Assembly: GCA_019694895.1 (NCBI GenBank)
Contig: JAIBBA010000008.1
Span: forward strand, 1-49,201
DNA length: 49,201 bases
Reading direction: 5' to 3'
From: Chitinophagales bacterium
GTDB lineage: Bacteria; Bacteroidota; Bacteroidia; Chitinophagales; BACL12
The notes under the pieces were generated by a model. The model saw only the letters and a list, made by a program, of their open reading frames with translations. It was not told the origin of the DNA and searched no databases. A program made the translations under genes and the position numbers. The first letter of the stretch is position 1. The number at the start of each line of letters is the position of its first letter. Shown piece by piece: positions 45,248 through 49,201 of the stretch.

Positions 45248-45352
45248 GGGCAAGTCCTATACGACCAGCTCCTGCTGAATCCCCCAGGCCCTGACCGGAG
45301 CAAGGGTAGGCGGTTGTAGCGGTGCGATGTAGATCACTTGCCCATTTTTTTT
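45248..45352 (+). ncRNA. ffs: Signal recognition particle RNA, small bacterial (4.5S) type
   Basis: The sequence shows the expected parts of a small SRP RNA: GGGCAAGT near 45248 pairs with ACTTGCCC (45336-45343) to close the rod. The arm has GACCAGCTCCTGCTGAA, and domain IV has the Ffh-binding internal loops CAGG (45286-45289) facing AGCAAG (45299-45304), then GGTAGGCGGTTGTAGCGGTGC. A run of eight T follows, so the closing stem probably doubles as terminator. With Ffh it targets nascent membrane proteins. The apical part between the loops, CCCTGACCGG, does not give the usual GGAA/GNRA tetraloop on three C-G pairs. Ends are predicted to within a few bases. Confidence 0.9.
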
Positions 45353-45404
45353 ATACCTAAGCCTCATGTTGAAAAATCAGGCTTGCGGTGAACATCGGGT
45401 CACC

Positions 45405-45412
45405 TATTTTTG
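45405..45412 (+). promoter_or_regulatory. -7 promoter box of tal
   Basis: TATTTTTG, a full TAnnTTTG match, 20 nt before the ATG at 45433. Confidence 0.6.
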
Positions 45413-45432
45413 CAAAAACACAACTTCTACTG

Positions 45433-46089
45433 ATGAAATTTTTTATCGATACGGCAGACCTTAATGAAATTAAAGAGGCTGCATCTTTGGGTATTCTTGA
45501 TGGCGTAACCACCAATCCTTCCTTAATGGCGAAAATCGGCATTACCGGTGCTGAAAATATTAAACAACATTATATCGACATCTGCAATATTGTTGATGGC
45601 GACATTAGCGCTGAGGTTATCTCGACTGATTTTGAAGGCATGGTGCGCGAAGCTAAAGAACTGGTTGCACTCCACCCGAATATTGTTGTTAAGATCCCAA
45701 TGATCAAAGACGGTGTCAAAGCCCTGAAATGGTGTACCGATAATAATATCAGAACAAATTGCACCCTCGTTTTCTCCGCCGGTCAGGCCATACTCGCTGC
45801 AAAAGCGGGTGCTACTTACCTTTCGCCATTTATTGGTCGTTTGGATGATATCAATTGGGATGGCGTTCAATTAATTGAGCAAATAGTACATATCTACCGC
45901 AATTACGGCTATGAAACACAGGTTTTAGCCGCTTCTATCCGCAATCCGTTGCATATTATTCGCTGCGCTGAGGTTGGGGCTGATGTGGTTACCTGTCCGC
46001 TTAGTTCAATAATGGGATTGTTCAAACATCCACTTACCGATATAGGCCTGGCGCAGTTCCTGGCCGATTACAAGAAGGGTAACGGTTGA
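45433..46089 (+). CDS. tal: Transaldolase, short (TalC/MipB) type
   Basis: 218 residues from ATG 45433 (MKFFIDTADLNEIKEA is the canonical N-terminus; the longer frame would start before the promoter). Schiff-base Lys K87 is in HPNIVVKIPM. Other signatures: DGVTTNPSLMAK (about 23-34), NCTLVFSAGQAILAAKAGATYLSPFIGRLDDI (about 109-140), and ASIRN (about 161). SPF at the position where fructose-6-phosphate aldolase has Tyr indicates a real transaldolase, which moves the dihydroxyacetone unit between sugar phosphates in the pentose phosphate pathway. It is a single gene directly after the SRP RNA. Confidence 0.94.
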   Translation: MKFFIDTADLNEIKEAASLGILDGVTTNPSLMAKIGITGAENIKQHYIDICNIVDGDISAEVISTDFEGMVREAKELVALHPNIVVKIPMIKDGVKALKWCTDNNIRTNCTLVFSAGQAILAAKAGATYLSPFIGRLDDINWDGVQLIEQIVHIYRNYGYETQVLAASIRNPLHIIRCAEVGADVVTCPLSSIMGLFKHPLTDIGLAQFLADYKKGNG

Positions 46090-46137
46090 TCATATCGAAA
46101 AATCTACTAAAGTATTAGACTTTTAGGCCTGTCTGAC

Positions 46138-46145
46138 TATATTTG
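46138..46145 (+). promoter_or_regulatory. -7 promoter box of the antiporter gene
   Basis: TATATTTG, a full TAnnTTTG match, 93 nt before the ATG at 46239, giving the longest leader of the window apart from the riboswitch. Confidence 0.55.
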
Positions 46146-46169
46146 CAAGGCAGGAATGATGTATTGCCT

Positions 46170-46205
46170 CTGTTGACACAGGGTTAGCTTATCCGTTATC
46201 AACAG
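46170..46205. repeat. Inverted repeat in the antiporter leader
   Basis: CTGTTGA (46170-46176) and TCAACAG (46199-46205) are perfect complements separated by 22 nt, ending 33 nt before the start codon. It could be a leader hairpin or an operator; no T-run follows. Confidence 0.35.
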
Positions 46206-46238
46206 CACATCCATTTCGGCGTTAAACCATCTAATACT

Positions 46239-47522
46239 ATGCATCGACTCCCATCGGACGAGGTCTTGCCATTTTTATTAATGGTAGCCACTTTGTTGCT
46301 TGCTGCACGGCTCATGGGCGAGTTGTTTCGCAAGTTGAAACTACCTCAGGTAATGGGGGAGTTGGTTGCCGGTATCTTGCTGGGACCTTCATGCCTGGAA
46401 CGTTGCGCACCCGGTTTTTATGAATCTTTCTTTGCCTCACCTGAAAATGCAGGTGTTGCTTATGATGGACTTGCCCGTATTGGCATTTTACTGCTGTTGT
46501 TTGTGGCCGGAATGGAAATCAACCTGAAAACCATTCAAAAAAAGGCCAATGCCGCTGCTGCAATCAGCCTTTCAGGGGTGGCTTTTCCGTTTTTAATTGG
46601 ATTTGTAGCCTCATGGTATCTGTCAAGTTACCTTTTCCCCCAAGGAATGGGCGATAAACTGGCTTCCTCACTGTTCATGGGAACAGCACTGTCCATAACG
46701 GCTCTTTCTGTGCTGGCTAAAATACTTATCGATATAGATAAGATTAAAAGCAAATTCGGAAATCTCATGATGACCGCTGCCATGATCGACGATTTCATCG
46801 GCTGGATGCTGTTTTCATTAGTAGTTACCGTTGCTAATCTGGAGAGCGAAAGCAGCTTCCAAGGCTGGCAAGTGATGTTTATGGTGATAGGGTTTGCCAC
46901 ATTTATCCTGACTGTTGGCCGCCGCATTATCCATTGGATGTTTATCTTCTCCAATCGTTACCTCTCCCGCGGAGGTGGCACGCTTTCGGTAGGGATTATT
47001 TTGTGCATCTTCGGCGCCGTGTTTACAGAATGGCTGGGACTTCATGCCATTTTCGGAGCTTTCCTGGTTGGTATTGCCGTTGGTGATTCAGAACATTTCA
47101 GCCACAAGAATCGCGAAATGTTGCACGATATCGTGACATATATTTTCGCTCCACTTTTCTTCGTATCGATTGGATTCAGAGTAGATTTCATCAAAAATTT
47201 CGATGGTGGGGTAATTGCTTTCGTTCTGCTTATTGCCATCTTAGGCAAAATGGTAGGGGGGTATATTGGTGGACGATTAGGGAAATTCTCTCATAATGAA
47301 TCCATTGCCATCGGTTTTGGCATGAATGCACGCGGATCTCAGGAAATTGTTCTTGGATTAATTGCATTAAATGCCAATCTTATCACCGATCAGATATTTG
47401 TTGCCTTAGTGGTGATGACCTTTGTAACTATCATGATAGCAGGTCCTTCGATTCGCTATTTCCTGCAGCAACATCAGGAAGATGATGATGAAGATGAACA
47501 CAATTTGACGACAGCCGAATAG
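46239..47522 (+). CDS. CPA2-family cation/proton antiporter (KefB/NapA-like)
   Basis: 427 residues, about twelve to thirteen transmembrane helices, with no C-terminal TrkA-N domain. Family features: KLPQVMGELVAGILLGPSCL (about 34-53), LARIGILLLLFVAGMEINLKTI (about 79-100), ALSITALSVLAKILID (about 151-166) and MTAAMIDDFIGWMLFS (about 178-193), where the Asp-Asp motif marks the ion-binding site of electrogenic CPA2 members. The end is acidic (HQEDDDEDEHN). It exchanges Na+ or K+ for H+. No Kef regulator is adjacent, so glutathione gating is unlikely. The long leader with an inverted repeat may regulate it. Confidence 0.92.
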   Translation: MHRLPSDEVLPFLLMVATLLLAARLMGELFRKLKLPQVMGELVAGILLGPSCLERCAPGFYESFFASPENAGVAYDGLARIGILLLLFVAGMEINLKTIQKKANAAAAISLSGVAFPFLIGFVASWYLSSYLFPQGMGDKLASSLFMGTALSITALSVLAKILIDIDKIKSKFGNLMMTAAMIDDFIGWMLFSLVVTVANLESESSFQGWQVMFMVIGFATFILTVGRRIIHWMFIFSNRYLSRGGGTLSVGIILCIFGAVFTEWLGLHAIFGAFLVGIAVGDSEHFSHKNREMLHDIVTYIFAPLFFVSIGFRVDFIKNFDGGVIAFVLLIAILGKMVGGYIGGRLGKFSHNESIAIGFGMNARGSQEIVLGLIALNANLITDQIFVALVVMTFVTIMIAGPSIRYFLQQHQEDDDEDEHNLTTAE

Positions 47523-47586
47523 CTTATCCACATTTAGCCGGAAATAGAATGGCACGGTATTTCGTTATACATTGCAAAGTCAAGGT

Positions 47587-48084
47587 ATGAAAGGGATAAT
47601 GAGTGCATTTTTAATTGTTTTCGGCAGTCTGCAAGCAGGCGCTACCGAGGTTTTGGAGGATACCAGCTTCCAGAGAACCAATCCCAAATTGCTTTACACC
47701 ACACGCGATTATTTCGTTAATATTCCGGACAATTGCATGAGTGATGAATTATGTGTGAAAGATTTTTCATTCATCCTCACATTCAATGTAGGCATTAATA
47801 CTGCCCAGGAAATCAAACAAATTGGTTTTAAAGAAGCTGACCTTGATTTTATGGGGAAAACAGCAGCAGCGCAGACTTATAAACCACATACGTTTACAAA
47901 ATATACGTCGTCAAGTACCAACAACGGATATTCTTTTACCATTGATTTTATTCCCGATAAAGCAGAGGGTAAAATGCCGGTGATAGAAAAATTCGTGTTT
48001 TCCGGTACTATCACATCCGGTAATTTATCAGGTATCATGCGGTTTCAAACGAAAAACGGTGTAGTAGAGGTCCCTCTGAACTAG
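47587..48084 (+). CDS. Secreted protein of unknown function
   Basis: 165 residues from ATG 47587; a TTG further upstream gives no better signal. [19 protein letters not shown] looks like a signal peptide. The mature part is mostly beta: [14 protein letters not shown], then [40 protein letters not shown], and [17 protein letters not shown], perhaps an eight-stranded sandwich. Two Cys ([12 protein letters not shown], seven residues apart) could form a disulfide. I do not recognise the family. The last codons overlap the convergent aminotransferase by 4 nt. Confidence 0.7.
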   Translation: MKGIMSAFLIVFGSLQAGATEVLEDTSFQRTNPKLLYTTRDYFVNIPDNCMSDELCVKDFSFILTFNVGINTAQEIKQIGFKEADLDFMGKTAAAQTYKPHTFTKYTSSSTNNGYSFTIDFIPDKAEGKMPVIEKFVFSGTITSGNLSGIMRFQTKNGVVEVPLN

Positions 48085-49201
48085 AACTCATTTACTGTTT
48101 TTCGAATGATCTCGATACAAGTTTGCATTTCCTCTTTGGTAATTACCAATGGAGGAGCGAATCGAATTTTATCGCCATGTGTTGGTTTAGCCAACAATCC
48201 GTTTTCCATTAAGGCCAGGCAAAAATCCCATGCTGATTTGTTGTTGTAATTATCATTCACCACAATGGCATTCAATAAACCTTTTCCTCTTACAACTTTG
48301 ATATAATCGGAATTCATTCCACTAAGCGCTTCGCGTAACATAGCACCCATTACTTCGGCATTTTCCGCAAGTTTCTCTTCAACAAGCACTTGCATAGCAG
48401 TCATGGCAACAGCACATGCAAGGGGATTTCCTCCGAACGTTGATCCATGCTGACCTGGTTGTATCGTCAACATGATTTCATCATCCGCCAAAACAGCACT
48501 TACGGGCATGGTTCCACCACTGAGGGCTTTGCCCAGAATGAGGATATCCGGACGAACATCTTCATGATCGCAGGCGAGCATTTTTCCTGTTCTGGCAAGT
48601 CCGGTCTGGATTTCATCGCCTATAAACAACACATTTGCGTCCTTGCACATGGCATAAGCGCCTGACAAATAACCTTGATCCGGAACATACACACCGGCCT
48701 CTCCCTGAATTGGCTCTACCAGAAATCCTGCAACATCCGGATCGCGCAGTGCTTCAGCGAGTGCCGACAAGTTATTGTATGGAATGATCTGATAACCAGG
48801 CATATAAGGGCCAAAACCTCCCGTTGAGTCCGGATCATTGCTGAATGATATAATGCCTGTAGTTCTTCCGTGGAAATTACCCTCGCAAACGAGAATTTTT
48901 GCCTTTCCTTCTGCAATACCTTTCACCTCATAGCCCCAGCGACGACAAAGCTTTAAGGCAGTTTCAACCGCTTCTGCTCCTGAATTCATTGGCAACAGCT
49001 TGTCATAGCCGAATAATTCAGTCATATAAGCCTCAAACGGGCCAAGTAAATTATTATGAAAGGCTCTGCTGGTCAATGTCAACTTCTTCGCCTGCTCAGT
49101 CATGGCTGCAATGATGCGTGGATGGCAGTGGCCTTGATTTACAGCTGAATAAGCTGATAGGAAGTCGAAATAGTGCTTTCCGTCAACATCCCAAACTGAT
49201 A
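48081..49201 (-). CDS. rocD: Ornithine--oxo-acid aminotransferase, N-terminus beyond window
   Basis: The frame is open from the right edge (reading [29 protein letters not shown]) to the stop at 48081, giving about 373 of roughly 400 residues; the internal ATG at 49103 is not the start. A class III PLP aminotransferase: [19 protein letters not shown] (PLP phosphate loop), [49 protein letters not shown], and the Schiff-base Lys in [19 protein letters not shown]. The [13 protein letters not shown] and FHGRT segments are typical of RocD, which converts ornithine plus 2-oxoglutarate to glutamate semialdehyde plus glutamate for arginine breakdown or proline synthesis. Confidence 0.92.
   Translation of the reverse strand, partial: SVWDVDGKHYFDFLSAYSAVNQGHCHPRIIAAMTEQAKKLTLTSRAFHNNLLGPFEAYMTELFGYDKLLPMNSGAEAVETALKLCRRWGYEVKGIAEGKAKILVCEGNFHGRTTGIISFSNDPDSTGGFGPYMPGYQIIPYNNLSALAEALRDPDVAGFLVEPIQGEAGVYVPDQGYLSGAYAMCKDANVLFIGDEIQTGLARTGKMLACDHEDVRPDILILGKALSGGTMPVSAVLADDEIMLTIQPGQHGSTFGGNPLACAVAMTAMQVLVEEKLAENAEVMGAMLREALSGMNSDYIKVVRGKGLLNAIVVNDNYNNKSAWDFCLALMENGLLAKPTHGDKIRFAPPLVITKEEMQTCIEIIRKTVNEF

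Noticed and set aside
47524..47532. Perfect DnaA box TTATCCACA after the antiporter gene
   Set aside because: It is alone. One exact 9-mer on either strand is expected by chance about once per 130 kb, and there is no AT-rich unwinding element, dnaA, dnaN or box cluster nearby.

Overview
The window looks like chromosomal core sequence from a member of the Bacteroidota, probably a free-living chitinophagal, sphingobacterial or saprospiral lineage. Evidence: a type IX secretion (T9SS) C-terminal sorting domain (16030-17313), a TonB receptor with a CarboxypepD_reg N-terminus, a CCDC81-type HU/SPOR protein, a class I Fbp and glycosylasparaginase of Flavobacterium type, and repeated TAnnTTTG -7 promoter boxes typical of the phylum. 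I see no phage, transposon, integron, CRISPR array or tRNA. The nearest thing to a new system is a glycan-degradation operon with an embedded cutC, and a cobalamin operon led by a secreted beta-propeller.

Layout. 1-2422: partial GNAT acetyltransferase, fbp, rnhA and a small lipoprotein. 2597-8413: an envelope cluster of a 1033-residue TPR protein, an outer-membrane barrel coupled to it by a 1-nt overlap, and a membrane-anchored HU/SPOR protein. 8582-11698 (minus strand): a Lys/Glu-rich secreted protein, Sua5-type threonylcarbamoyl-AMP synthase overlapping a spermidine-synthase-like methyltransferase, and an M48 lipoprotein protease. 11814-15434: a TonB-dependent receptor, a small orphan and an orphan HTH protein.

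15736-20276: promoter, cobalamin riboswitch, T9SS-sorted beta-propeller protein, stem-loop, then BtuF-, BtuC- and BtuD-like genes linked by GTGA overlaps. This is a vitamin B12 uptake operon without a btuB in it. 20268-23893 (minus): methyltransferase, msrB, a YbiT-like ABC-F ATPase and an SCO protein. 24021-28163: a dicarboxylate/glutamate symporter and acs, then an SdiA-regulated-like lipoprotein read from a divergent promoter pair. 28209-36143: TetA-like MFS carrier, small lipoprotein, TerC-type protein, second MFS carrier, ubiX, two tandem thioredoxin-like paralogs and kup.

45168-36133 (minus strand): a long run of close genes, namely acyl-CoA carboxyltransferase, GH20 hexosaminidase, Tat-exported glycosylasparaginase, CutC, GH2 beta-mannosidase and a calcineurin-like phosphatase. 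Three of these are the activities needed to take apart the Man-GlcNAc-GlcNAc-Asn core of N-glycoproteins. 45236-49201: the SRP RNA gene (ffs), transaldolase, a CPA2 cation/proton antiporter, a secreted orphan and a 5'-truncated ornithine aminotransferase. Several convergent gene pairs have stop codons that abut or overlap, and several genes start exactly 4 nt after a -7 box, which suggests leaderless mRNAs.
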